A stretch of DNA of 9,299 nucleotides from DATAMF01 sp964472565 (GCA_964472565.1 CAYYNB010000209.1:1-9299), one strand, 5' to 3'. Numbered from the stretch's first letter, positions 1 through 7,261 are shown. Numbers and translations: made by a program. The notes: generated from the letters alone by a model not told the origin.

Positions 1-4
1 CGCC

Positions 5-55
5 GGTTAGAAAATGGGATCTTCTTTGGTTTCCCCTGCTTTTTCGAGAGGATAC
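5..55 (+). repeat. 51-bp interspersed repeat, copy A
   Basis: The unit starts with GGTTAGAAA and ends with GATAC. It recurs in direct orientation at 340-390 and in inverted orientation at 9245-9295. By eye, copies A and the right-edge copy differ at only 2 of 51 positions, and homology stops sharply on the inner side after GATAC. It starts 4 bp from the window edge, so the window boundary may be an assembly break at a multicopy repeat. Family unknown; a transposon end or miniature element is plausible. Confidence 0.8.
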
Positions 56-106
56 CCACGCGCCGTTCAGTTAGAGTTGCCTTTTGCACGTTTGCACAAA
101 ACTTAG
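14..106 (+). CDS. Short ORF beginning in the repeat, 30 codons, doubtful
   Basis: An ATG inside repeat copy A opens a 30-residue frame that ends 16 bp before a strong terminator. An in-frame TAG lies one codon before the ATG, so this is not the visible end of a longer gene entering from the left. There is no ribosome binding site. The C-terminal part (RAVQLELPFARLHKT) looks protein-like and could be the tail of a broken gene joined to the repeat, but no family is recognised. It is probably not expressed as a functional protein. Confidence 0.15.
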   Translation: MGSSLVSPAFSRGYPRAVQLELPFARLHKT

Positions 107-122
107 GTAGCGAAGCGCGGCG

Positions 123-154
123 AAAATGGCGAAGGGGTACAGTCGCCATTTTTT
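123..154 (+). terminator. Rho-independent terminator
   Basis: A perfect 10-bp stem (AAAATGGCGA at 123-132 pairing with 143-152) encloses a 10-nt loop and runs into a T tract through 154. It would end transcription entering from the left, and the A-rich 5' arm could make it work on the minus strand too. The 16 bases from 149 to 164 recur exactly after the terminator at 7262-7286. Confidence 0.7.
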
Positions 155-470
155 GCTGTCAAAACAATCGCTGATATCAGTTATCCAGCACCCATACCAA
201 CCCGCTGCTGCATGCCGGAATCACCGCTTGCACCGTCTAATTAACAGATCGCCCTGGTCAGAATCCATAACTACAATCCAGGAACAGACAGTGGCGTGAG
301 ATAATCACGAACTACCTGTCATTATACTGACCCTCCAGTGGTTAGAAATTGGTTTCTTTTTTGGTCTCTCCTGCTTTTTCGTCAAGATACGGCACTGCAA
401 AAAATGCTGCTGCCGGATACAATAAACTTTAACATGCCTGCATCTGAAGATAAGAAAGATTAGCTACACA
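155..470. other. Gene-free spacer upstream of the histidine kinase
   Basis: No ORF with a credible start and no RNA gene is visible here. The only structured element is repeat copy B (340-390). A TACAAT at 418-423 resembles a -10 box for the downstream kinase, but no good -35 lies 16-18 bp upstream of it, so no promoter is called. Confidence 0.5.
340..390 (+). repeat. 51-bp interspersed repeat, copy B (diverged)
   Basis: Same orientation as copy A. By eye it differs from the right-edge copy at about 7 of 51 positions, and it retains the same boundaries (GGTTAG to GATAC). It ends 80 bp before the histidine kinase start, so it lies in or near that gene's promoter region. The extra divergence suggests an older insertion. 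Confidence 0.7.
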
Positions 471-1625
471 ATGACTACATCTGAACCGGAACATCTCCAG
501 GAAGTAGACGCACTACACCAGAAAATTGCCAGGCTCGAAGAAGAAAACCAAACCCTGCACAATACCTTAAATATTTACAAGGATCGCTTTACAACCGTGT
601 TCGAACATGCCGGCGACTCGATTTTTATCATTGATCCAGCCTCAACACGATTTCTAGCGGTGAATGCGCTGGCGGAACATCGTTTCGGTTACACACAGCA
701 GGAACTGGCTGAACTGGCGCTCGACCAGATCGAGATTCTGGCAGTAGATAACAGCCCTGATGTATTGGCGTGGGAGTCGAGTTTTAGTGGCACACGGGTG
801 TACGAGTGCCATTACCGATGCAAGGACGGCACGACAATACCAGTGGAAGTCAGCAGCCGCTTCAGCACAATCGGTGGACAGCCGTTTCTGGTAAACTTCG
901 TGCGTGACATCAGATATCGCAAACGGATCGAAGCCGAACGCGAACAGCTCATCGCAGAGTTGGATGCGTTCGCGCAGACCGTCGCTCACGATCTTAAAAA
1001 TCCACTGGGTATCATCCAGGGATATGCCAACCTGCTCAACGGCGAATTCAATGCTTCGCTTTCCGATACAGCCAGTGACTATCTGAATCAGATCGACCAG
1101 GGTACTCAGAGAATGGTCCGGCTCATCGACGAACTGTTGCTGTTTGCCAGTGTGCGTCGCATGGAAAATTTCCCGCTGACGCCGCTGGATATGGGGCTTA
1201 TCGTTGCAGAAACGCTCAATCGGTTGCAGTGGTTGATCCAGGACTACGAAGCAGAAATTACGCTTCCCGAGTCGTGGCCTGTCGCAATGGGATATGCCGC
1301 CTGGATCGAAGAAGTGTGGGCGAACTACCTCAGCAACGCCATCAAATACGGCGGCAAACCACCCATCGTCGAATTGGGTGCGACTGTCCAGCCGGACAAC
1401 ACCATCTGCTTCTGGGTACAGGATAACGGCGACGGCATTATACCCGATGATCTGCCGCGCCTGTTCAAACAGTTCACCCGGTTGAATGACATCCGCGTTA
1501 CCGGGCACGGCCTCGGCCTCTCTATCGTCTCGCGCATCATCGAAAAATTAGGCGGCACAGTTAGCTGCGAAAGTACGCCGGGGGCAGGCAGCACATTCAG
1601 TTTTACCCTGCCCGCTGTCCAGTAA
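471..1625 (+). CDS. Soluble PAS-domain sensor histidine kinase
   Basis: A 384-residue two-component sensor kinase that would autophosphorylate on histidine and pass the phosphate to an unlinked response regulator. Residues about 8-38 form a heptad-like coiled coil. A PAS domain spans about 40-148 (FEHAGDSIFIID through the VRDI end). The dimerisation/phosphoacceptor H-box is AHDLKNPLG with His173. The catalytic ATPase domain shows an N-box (NYLSNAIKYGG, Asn285 and Asn289), a G1 box (DNGDG, 318-322) and a G2 box (GHGLGL, 345-350). All key residues are present, so it should be active. There is no signal peptide or membrane segment, so the signal is cytoplasmic (small ligand, redox or gas through PAS). 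The start follows a TAG 8-10 bases upstream and has only a weak purine-rich binding site. No response regulator lies in the window: it is an orphan. It converges on the Ser/Thr kinase gene with 9 bp between stops. Confidence 0.93.
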   Translation: MTTSEPEHLQEVDALHQKIARLEEENQTLHNTLNIYKDRFTTVFEHAGDSIFIIDPASTRFLAVNALAEHRFGYTQQELAELALDQIEILAVDNSPDVLAWESSFSGTRVYECHYRCKDGTTIPVEVSSRFSTIGGQPFLVNFVRDIRYRKRIEAEREQLIAELDAFAQTVAHDLKNPLGIIQGYANLLNGEFNASLSDTASDYLNQIDQGTQRMVRLIDELLLFASVRRMENFPLTPLDMGLIVAETLNRLQWLIQDYEAEITLPESWPVAMGYAAWIEEVWANYLSNAIKYGGKPPIVELGATVQPDNTICFWVQDNGDGIIPDDLPRLFKQFTRLNDIRVTGHGLGLSIVSRIIEKLGGTVSCESTPGAGSTFSFTLPAVQ

Positions 1626-1634
1626 TGTGGTGTA

Positions 1635-4600
1635 TCAGCCAAGCATGCTGGCAGCGATACGCTCCACATCTTCAATTGCCAGCCGCTCGTAAGCTTCCGC
1701 AAACTGGTCATCGCCGAGCGTGTGCCGAATCTCATCGGCCACCGGCTGCGCGATCAACACTTTTGTATCGGCGGAAACCGTTGGGTGACGCAGAACGAGA
1801 CCCAACAACACTGCCGCGTTAACTGCGTCGCCACGCCGGTTGAGGATGGCCGCCAACCCAGCTAGTCCTTCAAGCATCATCATCGTGTCTTTGATCTGCA
1901 AGGTGCTTTCGATGCCGGCCCGATAATGCGATTCGGCCAGTTCCAGATCGCCCATGCCGTAGGTGGCGTGTCCCAGGTTGAGGGGAATAGCTGTTGTTGC
2001 GTAGCGATGCCCTAGTTTTTTGTAGAGTTCGAGTGCCTCCTGATAACGCGCCGTGGCCTCTTTAAAACGCTGTTGATGGCGCATATTTTCCCCCTGCGCA
2101 ATCAGCGCACGCGCCAGGAGCAACGGCTGTTCCGTTGACTGATGAGCCAACTCAAGCGCCTCCTCCAGATACGCATTGGCCTGTGCATACGCATGGCCAT
2201 ATACCGACAGCGCTCCCAGCCAGATCAAAATATCGCTCGTCGCAGTCGGGTCACCCAGTGACCGCGCCAGGGACAATGCCTCCGTCAGCCGCCGATCGGC
2301 GATTGACGGATGCCCCTGCCGCAGCGCGAGCGACCCTTGCAGTGTGTACACATCGACCACACGTTTCTCGTTGTTCTGTTCGCGCGCCAACTCCAGCACG
2401 ATGTCACACACACGCAGCGCGTCATCGAACGCGCCCTGATTCATGTACGAGCGTGCCAGTTCGTAATGATCGTTGATGCACCGCTGCGGATCGTTGATCT
2501 TCAGCAGATCGTAAAGTTCGATGGCGCGGTTTAGGGAGTTCAAGGCATCCAGATACAGGCCAAACTCGACGGCAAAATGCCCGGCGATGCTGGCATACTC
2601 GGCTTCTTTAGGCTGGTCGCCTGCCTGATGCCAATGGTACATTAACGAAGCCGCATAATTCGCGCGGTCTTCGTAGATTGTCTCAATCGCTTCGGCAGCC
2701 TGCCGGTGAAACCGAATGAGGTCGTTGTCAGTGATCTGGTTCAACACGCCCCGGCGGATTTTGTCGTGCGTGAAACGCCATTTGCCATCGTTGAGTTCAA
2801 TAATGGCCGCATTCGAACACACGTTGAGCCAGCGCTCCAGGTCCTTTTGTTCATAATCGGGATTATTCAGCACGATGTGCATCAGCAAGGCGAGGTCCAA
2901 CTGCCGCCCCAGGATTGCGGCTACACCCAGAATATGCCGGTCAACTTCGCCGATGACGCTTAGTCGGCGCTCGATGATGTCCTGGATGCCGTGCGCGATC
3001 AGGCCTTCCGGGAGGGATGTCGTCGTGATCTTCGAAAGCTGCCCGGCCTGTTCGGCTAGCAAACGCACAGTCTCCACTAGGAAGAACACATTGCCCTCGG
3101 TTTCGGCGTGCAGAAGATCGACGATGCGCGACTGCCGACCGAGATCGCCCAACATGGCTTCGCTGAGCGCTGCTGTATCCTCTTTGCTCAGCCGCTCAAG
3201 CTCGATCAGGTTCATCCTCGGAAACACAGCAGGGAGATCGGGCCGCTCATCGTTGCGGAATGATCCGATCACCATCACGGCAGCGTTTTCGGCCAGCGGC
3301 ATGATGCCATGCAGCACATCCAGGCTTTCGGACGCCCATTGCAAATCCTCCAGGATGATAACGACTGGACCCGGATAGCGTTTGATGATGCCGGAGATTG
3401 TCGTGATTAGTCGGTCTTTGGCATCCTGGCTGTTAAGCGCAGGTGGCGGCGGGACTATGCAGTTGAGCAGGTCTTCAATATCTGGCACCAGCGCCTTAAG
3501 CACGCTGGCTTCGAGATCGGACAGATCAACGGTTAGACACAGGCGACGCACAATGTCGCGCCAGAGTTGGTATGCCAGCCCTCCCTGTTCAACACCCTGC
3601 CCAACCAGCACCAAAGCACCCTGTACCAGTGCTTGCACGCGCGCTTTGTCGATCAGGCGCGATTTGCCGACGCCGCTTTCGCCGCCGATAAGCCACCCGC
3701 TGCCTATGCCATCTTCCACCACGCGCCGGACACCATCTTCCAACTGGACAACTTCGGCGATCCGTCCAACAAACGTCGCAGCCTGAAGATAGCTCTCACG
3801 AATCTCCGGCGTTTCGAATGTAGTTGAATCGCCAAACAGAGCTGCGATATCCTGAATAACACTGGCAGCGTTTTGATAACGTTCTTCGGGGTTTTTAAGC
3901 AGCAGCCGCGCGATGATTTGTGACAGCGATCCGGCACTGGGCGGCGAAGACTCCTTGCTCGCGGGTAGTACCTGGCCGATGTTGAGCGGCTGGATGAGAG
4001 ATATATCCGGCGCGCGGGTTAGAATATCCTGAATGAGTTTGTACTGGTTGGACGTATTAAACGGGTGACGCCCGGCCAGCATCTCGTAGGCGATGACGCC
4101 CACGCCGTACAAGTCGGTTGTTTCGTTGGCCGGAATCTGCTGCATAAACAGCTCCGGCGCAATGTATGGGATTGTGCCAGCGACGCCTGTCGCCTGCCCA
4201 TGCCTGCTCGATAGCCCAAAATCCAACAACTTGACCGTACCCCCGGACACCAAAATGTTTGCCGGTTTAAGATCGTGATGAATGATTCCGCGCCGGTGCA
4301 GATAGTCCAGCGCCTGCAAAACTTGCAGGATAAGCTGAACTTTGTCCTTGATGTTCAATTCTTCACTGAAGGACAGAATACTCTGCGCATTGTCCAGCAG
4401 CGCCATCGTGAAATAGGGCAGCGTCGTGTCGTCAGATTTCTTATGAAAGCCGTAATCGAGCACACGAATGATGTGCGGATGGTGTAACGATGCCAGCACC
4501 TGAAATTCGTGGGCCAGTGCGACGTTTTTATCCCGCTCGTTGTTATACGAGGGAAAAGTCAACGAACTTACCGGGGCCAGCACCTGCTTCAAGGCGATTT

Positions 4601-4706
4601 CCTGGCCGGTCAGTCGGTCTATCGAACGGTAGACCACCCCCATGCCTCCGTGTCCGAGTTCTTCGGCCAGCATGTAACGGTTTGCGAAAAGCTGCTGCCG
4701 TGTCAT
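1635..4706 (-). CDS. PknK-like Ser/Thr protein kinase with AAA ATPase and TPR domains
   Basis: A 1023-residue multidomain cytosolic signalling protein. The kinase domain (about 10-290) has a glycine loop GHGGMGVVY, Lys40 in ALKQV, Glu67 as the probable helix-C partner, a catalytic loop HHDLKPAN (Asp145, Asn150), DFG at 162-164 and GTIPYIAPE at 177-185. An AAA_16-type ATPase follows, with Walker A GGESGVGKS (341-349) and Walker B VVIILEDLQWA (448-458). Residues about 685-965 are helical TPR-like repeats. All catalytic residues are present. The HRD arginine is histidine, making it a non-RD type whose activity may not need activation-loop phosphorylation. No transmembrane segment is seen, unlike typical PknB proteins. 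Start: a TTG at 4736 overlaps the radical SAM stop, but ATG at 4706 has GGGACGG just upstream and begins the normal kinase N-terminus, so I prefer it. It is translated directly after the radical SAM gene and is very likely co-transcribed; its substrate is unknown. Confidence 0.92.
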   Translation of the reverse strand: MTRQQLFANRYMLAEELGHGGMGVVYRSIDRLTGQEIALKQVLAPVSSLTFPSYNNERDKNVALAHEFQVLASLHHPHIIRVLDYGFHKKSDDTTLPYFTMALLDNAQSILSFSEELNIKDKVQLILQVLQALDYLHRRGIIHHDLKPANILVSGGTVKLLDFGLSSRHGQATGVAGTIPYIAPELFMQQIPANETTDLYGVGVIAYEMLAGRHPFNTSNQYKLIQDILTRAPDISLIQPLNIGQVLPASKESSPPSAGSLSQIIARLLLKNPEERYQNAASVIQDIAALFGDSTTFETPEIRESYLQAATFVGRIAEVVQLEDGVRRVVEDGIGSGWLIGGESGVGKSRLIDKARVQALVQGALVLVGQGVEQGGLAYQLWRDIVRRLCLTVDLSDLEASVLKALVPDIEDLLNCIVPPPPALNSQDAKDRLITTISGIIKRYPGPVVIILEDLQWASESLDVLHGIMPLAENAAVMVIGSFRNDERPDLPAVFPRMNLIELERLSKEDTAALSEAMLGDLGRQSRIVDLLHAETEGNVFFLVETVRLLAEQAGQLSKITTTSLPEGLIAHGIQDIIERRLSVIGEVDRHILGVAAILGRQLDLALLMHIVLNNPDYEQKDLERWLNVCSNAAIIELNDGKWRFTHDKIRRGVLNQITDNDLIRFHRQAAEAIETIYEDRANYAASLMYHWHQAGDQPKEAEYASIAGHFAVEFGLYLDALNSLNRAIELYDLLKINDPQRCINDHYELARSYMNQGAFDDALRVCDIVLELAREQNNEKRVVDVYTLQGSLALRQGHPSIADRRLTEALSLARSLGDPTATSDILIWLGALSVYGHAYAQANAYLEEALELAHQSTEQPLLLARALIAQGENMRHQQRFKEATARYQEALELYKKLGHRYATTAIPLNLGHATYGMGDLELAESHYRAGIESTLQIKDTMMMLEGLAGLAAILNRRGDAVNAAVLLGLVLRHPTVSADTKVLIAQPVADEIRHTLGDDQFAEAYERLAIEDVERIAASMLG

Positions 4707-4732
4707 AATCCGTCCCGGTAGGGCATACCGTA

Positions 4733-6838
4733 TCAAATATCAATCGTGATTCCGGCAATCGTTTGGTGCAATGGTTGTGTCAACTCCCAGATGATCGCCT
4801 GGTCAATTAGAGCGCATAACGCTTCAAAATACACAAATGGATTGCCATGATCATCGATAGCGAAAAAACGCATGTCCAAACTGCGGCTGTCAAACCGCGT
4901 CCGGCGCTCAAGTGTCATGTCCAGATCGACAACCACCTCCTTTAGCTTTTGCAGCACAGCCAGCGGCGGTGTATAGATGCCCGGCCTGACCCCTAAGCTG
5001 AGAAACGACTCCCCGCTGGTGATCATGATCTGACGCTCCGTCAAAAATCGCAGCGTGTCGTCGAGGTCCGCGGGCGGAAGTCCGGCAAACGCCTCGATGC
5101 GGCGGCGTGTGCGCACCTGGTCACAAAACAGATATACGGCGCGCGCTGCGTCGCTGAGCACGGTCAAGGGATGTGCCGCTCCGGTGCGCAGGTCCCACAG
5201 CAGCAGGTGCGACTCCAGATCGACGGCCAACAAGTCGCTGCGCTCGTATTCGCACCGCCAGCGCTTAACATCCCTGAACAGCGGTTGTGTATACGTGTGA
5301 ACATCGCGCGGCGGTTGGTAATCATAGAAAAAATGATAGGCGAGATTATGCCGTGCCCCAGAGTCGAGCGCATAAATGTACTCGTATGGGATCGCGGGGC
5401 GCACGTTGGTAAACCCATGCGCGAGCGGGTTCTCGAAAAACGGGCTGAAACGGTCCAAGCGAATCTGCGCCATACTGATCGGTGGTTGGAGGTGATACAA
5501 CAGCGGCAGCATGCCGCGCATCTGCTCGTAATCTTCGGCGCGTTCATCTGGGAAGCCCCACAGGATGTTCCAATACACATCGATGCCCAACTCTTTACAC
5601 CACTTTAACACCTGGATATTTTGCAATGCCGAAACGCCTTTGCGCATCAGCCTGAGCAGTCGGTCGCTGAGGCTTTCGATCCCCGGCTGCACCTGCCTGA
5701 TACCCGCGTCGCGGAGCTGCAAAAGCTGTGACTTGCTCAGGTTGGCTTTTACCTCGTAAAACAACTCGACGTTACGATTCAGCGTGCCCAACCGGGAGAT
5801 GAAGTCGTCGAAATAGCGCATGTTTAGGATGTTATCGACCACCCACACGGGATAATCGGGATACCGCTTGAGCAGCGCCTCCAGCTCGTTGAGCGCGCGC
5901 TCCGGCGATTTGCTGCGATATGTGATGGTGTCCCCATTCAGGCCGCAGAACATACACTGGCTGTGCTCACCCCACCAGCAGCCGCGCGATGTTTCGAACA
6001 GGAGGCGCATGTTTTTCATCCGGGAAACGCCGCTGCGGTGCAGTTGGTCGAAAAAATCGTCATAGTCGATTGGTGGCAGCGTATCAAGGTCACACACCAT
6101 CGGCGCAACCGGCACTTTATCACCTAGACCGTTGATATTGCGGCGCGTGATCACACCCTGAAGATCATCGATCGATGTACCATCCAGCACGCGCCGCACG
6201 AGGTCCGGGAAGACGCACTCAGCTTCACCGGAGACAACCGCGTCTACACTTTCGAACTGGCGGACCGTCTCCAGGCCCATCATGTTTTCGCAGTTGCCCC
6301 CGCCCATGACAATAAACAGGTTGGAATTAATTTCTTTGAGCCGCTTCGCCAGGCATAATGATGCGACGTGCTGCTGAAACACGCTTGTCAGGCCGACGAT
6401 AGCCGGTTGGCGCGTGCGGATCTCATCGACGATCTGCGCCAGAAATGGCTCGACGTACTCAAGTGCAAACAGCAGTGCATCGATGTGACGTTCCGGCACG
6501 GGTGCCTTACGGTTGTTGCGCGGCGATTGGCGGTGCAGCACGTCGTCGATGTAATGCGCGTGTTTTTCATTCTGACCGTCGAACAATGCATTCGAGAACA
6601 ACCATTCCCCCGCCAGATCGACGTATGGATCCCCACTGGAAATTTGGGTGTAGGTGTCGCTACCGATCATATCCGCGAAGCGCAATGTAGCGTATAGAAT
6701 GTCCGCCGTCAGGTGTTCGCGTGCCAATACGCGCTTGAGCAGTGACAGACCAAGTGAGGGTTGTGTGATCGGGCCAAAAGGCATTGACACTAACAAAACA
6801 TCTACGCTGCCTTGTATGGAGGAGTGTAATTCTGGCAT
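4733..6838 (-). CDS. RiPP maturation radical SAM/cobalamin-binding protein
   Basis: A 701-residue enzyme matching what I know of the ribosomal-peptide-maturation radical SAM protein 1 family (rSAM_ocin_1 type), which usually sits with NHLP precursors. An N-terminal Rossmann-like cobalamin-binding region spans about 12-230 (VDVLLVSMPFGP at 12-23, VMGGG at 177-181). The radical SAM core begins near 277, with cluster ligands Cys287, Cys295 and Cys298 in a Cx7Cx2C arrangement inside SRGCWWGEHSQCMFCGLNG, the WWG and CGLNG parts being family hallmarks. Residues about 535-617 look like a PqqD-type peptide-recognition domain; the last 80 residues are unassigned. The reaction is unknown; methylation or another radical C-H modification of the neighbouring precursor is inferred. 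Start: an open frame reaches 6946, but ATG at 6838 has AAGGG about 6 bp upstream and begins the conserved sequence. The longer form would overlap the divergent precursor's start and swallow its promoter, so it is rejected. Confidence 0.9.
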   Translation of the reverse strand: MPELHSSIQGSVDVLLVSMPFGPITQPSLGLSLLKRVLAREHLTADILYATLRFADMIGSDTYTQISSGDPYVDLAGEWLFSNALFDGQNEKHAHYIDDVLHRQSPRNNRKAPVPERHIDALLFALEYVEPFLAQIVDEIRTRQPAIVGLTSVFQQHVASLCLAKRLKEINSNLFIVMGGGNCENMMGLETVRQFESVDAVVSGEAECVFPDLVRRVLDGTSIDDLQGVITRRNINGLGDKVPVAPMVCDLDTLPPIDYDDFFDQLHRSGVSRMKNMRLLFETSRGCWWGEHSQCMFCGLNGDTITYRSKSPERALNELEALLKRYPDYPVWVVDNILNMRYFDDFISRLGTLNRNVELFYEVKANLSKSQLLQLRDAGIRQVQPGIESLSDRLLRLMRKGVSALQNIQVLKWCKELGIDVYWNILWGFPDERAEDYEQMRGMLPLLYHLQPPISMAQIRLDRFSPFFENPLAHGFTNVRPAIPYEYIYALDSGARHNLAYHFFYDYQPPRDVHTYTQPLFRDVKRWRCEYERSDLLAVDLESHLLLWDLRTGAAHPLTVLSDAARAVYLFCDQVRTRRRIEAFAGLPPADLDDTLRFLTERQIMITSGESFLSLGVRPGIYTPPLAVLQKLKEVVVDLDMTLERRTRFDSRSLDMRFFAIDDHGNPFVYFEALCALIDQAIIWELTQPLHQTIAGITIDI

Positions 6839-6856
6839 GGTAGCCCTTGTAAATGA

Positions 6857-6874
6857 ACGCAAAGTAAATTGCGT
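6857..6874. promoter_or_regulatory. Inverted repeat, possible operator
   Basis: ACGCAA at 6857-6862 and TTGCGT at 6869-6874 form a perfect 6+6 palindrome with a 6-bp spacer. This is the usual geometry for a dimeric helix-turn-helix repressor or activator. A third half-site (TTGCGT) lies at 6905-6910. The right arm coincides with the proposed -35 box of the precursor gene, so binding there would block or recruit polymerase. No regulator gene of this kind is in the window. Confidence 0.4.
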
Positions 6875-6897
6875 AATAATTAATATGCACTTATTAT
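6869..6897 (+). promoter_or_regulatory. Candidate sigma-70-type promoter of the precursor gene
   Basis: TTGCGT (6869-6874) and TATTAT (6892-6897) are separated by 17 bp. The -10 matches consensus at 5 of 6 positions and the -35 at 3 of 6. Transcription would start near 6904, giving a leader of roughly 35 nt with the ribosome binding site. Confidence 0.4.
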
Positions 6898-6925
6898 TAG
6901 AATGTTGCGTGTTTTGCATTCCTTT

Positions 6926-6931
6926 GGAGGA
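6926..6931 (+). promoter_or_regulatory. Strong ribosome binding site for the precursor
   Basis: GGAGGA lies 6 bp before the ATG at 6938. It decides the start: the upstream in-frame ATG at 6902 has no such site, and the 12 residues it would add do not resemble an NHLP leader. Confidence 0.8.
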
Positions 6932-6937
6932 ATAATT

Positions 6938-7195
6938 ATGGCACAAAGCATTCGATGGTCAAGCATTGTTGAGAAAGCCCATCAAGACCCCAAATTTAAG
7001 CAAGAACTTCTCAAGAATCCGCGTGCGGCGCTTGAAAAGGCCAGCGGAATCACTCTGCCGGATGGTGTCGATTACATCGTGCATGAACAAACCCCTTCAA
7101 CCGTTCATCTGGTGCTGCCGCAGGCACTTGAAACCAAGCAGAAACCAGATGCATTCTTTGTGCAAGACGACGACGACACAGGTGACGAACTGTAG
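6938..7195 (+). CDS. NHLP-type RiPP precursor peptide
   Basis: An 85-residue peptide. Residues about 7-61 match the nitrile-hydratase-alpha-like leader (NHLP) pattern: WSSIVEKAHQDPKFKQELLKNP, then AALEKASGITLPDGV and the strand-like VDYIVHEQTPSTVHLVLP. In this family such leaders guide modifying enzymes and are later cut off. The candidate core is about residues 62-85 (QALETKQKPDAFFVQDDDDTGDEL), which is acidic at the end. The whole peptide has no cysteine and the core no serine, so thioether, thiazole and most lanthipeptide chemistry are unlikely; Thr66, Thr81, the two Phe and the Asp run are possible targets. There is no GG or GA cleavage motif at the leader end, so the usual peptidase-exporter is not predicted. 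It is divergent from the radical SAM gene, which is probably its modifying enzyme. Strong ribosome binding site and downstream terminator indicate a monocistronic, highly expressed unit. Confidence 0.85.
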   Translation: MAQSIRWSSIVEKAHQDPKFKQELLKNPRAALEKASGITLPDGVDYIVHEQTPSTVHLVLPQALETKQKPDAFFVQDDDDTGDEL

Positions 7196-7201
7196 AACGA
7201 T

Positions 7202-7261
7202 GGTCTAGCCGAGCTAGACGCGGGAAAAGGTCGGTCTAGCAGGTAGATGAGGGAAAAAAGG
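7202..7261 (+). repeat. Imperfect 29-bp tandem repeat with hairpin
   Basis: Two units, 7202-7230 and 7233-7261, both begin with GGTCTAGC and end with a G run, an A run and GG. The first contains a perfect 7-bp hairpin (GTCTAGC at 7203-7209, GCTAGAC at 7213-7219, 3-nt loop); the second has a degraded version. It lies in the 3' untranslated region of the precursor transcript, just before the terminator, and might stabilise the mRNA or bind a protein. No known family is recognised. Confidence 0.5.

Larger units (their letters stand above)
6839..6937. promoter_or_regulatory. AT-rich divergent promoter region, precursor and radical SAM genes
   Basis: These 99 bp separate two divergent start codons and are markedly more AT-rich than the flanking genes. 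They contain an inverted repeat (6857-6874), a further TTGCGT at 6905-6910, and a second inverted repeat, TAATAAT at 6874-6880 with ATTATTA at 6893-6899. The layout suggests joint regulation of precursor and enzyme. I could not fix a convincing -10/-35 pair for the minus-strand operon. Confidence 0.55.

Noticed and set aside
654..1508. A 284-codon open frame on the minus strand inside the histidine kinase
   Set aside because: It is fully antisense to a gene with complete kinase motifs, has no recognisable family and no binding site.
4707..4736. TTG start overlapping the radical SAM stop codon
   Set aside because: A rare start with a weak binding site; the ATG at 4706 has GGGACGG upstream and fits normal kinase N-termini. 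It cannot be fully excluded because stop-start overlap is common in operons.
6902..6937. Upstream ATG extending the precursor by 12 residues
   Set aside because: It lacks a binding site and would read through the GGAGGA that serves the ATG at 6938; it also overlaps the predicted transcription start.
6839..6946. N-terminal extension of the radical SAM protein to 6946
   Set aside because: It would overlap the divergent precursor start, is AT-rich and low in family-like sequence, and the ATG at 6838 has a binding site directly before the conserved N-terminus.
7202..7261. CRISPR-like array
   Set aside because: Only two imperfect, nearly adjacent units without proper spacers and no cas gene in the window.
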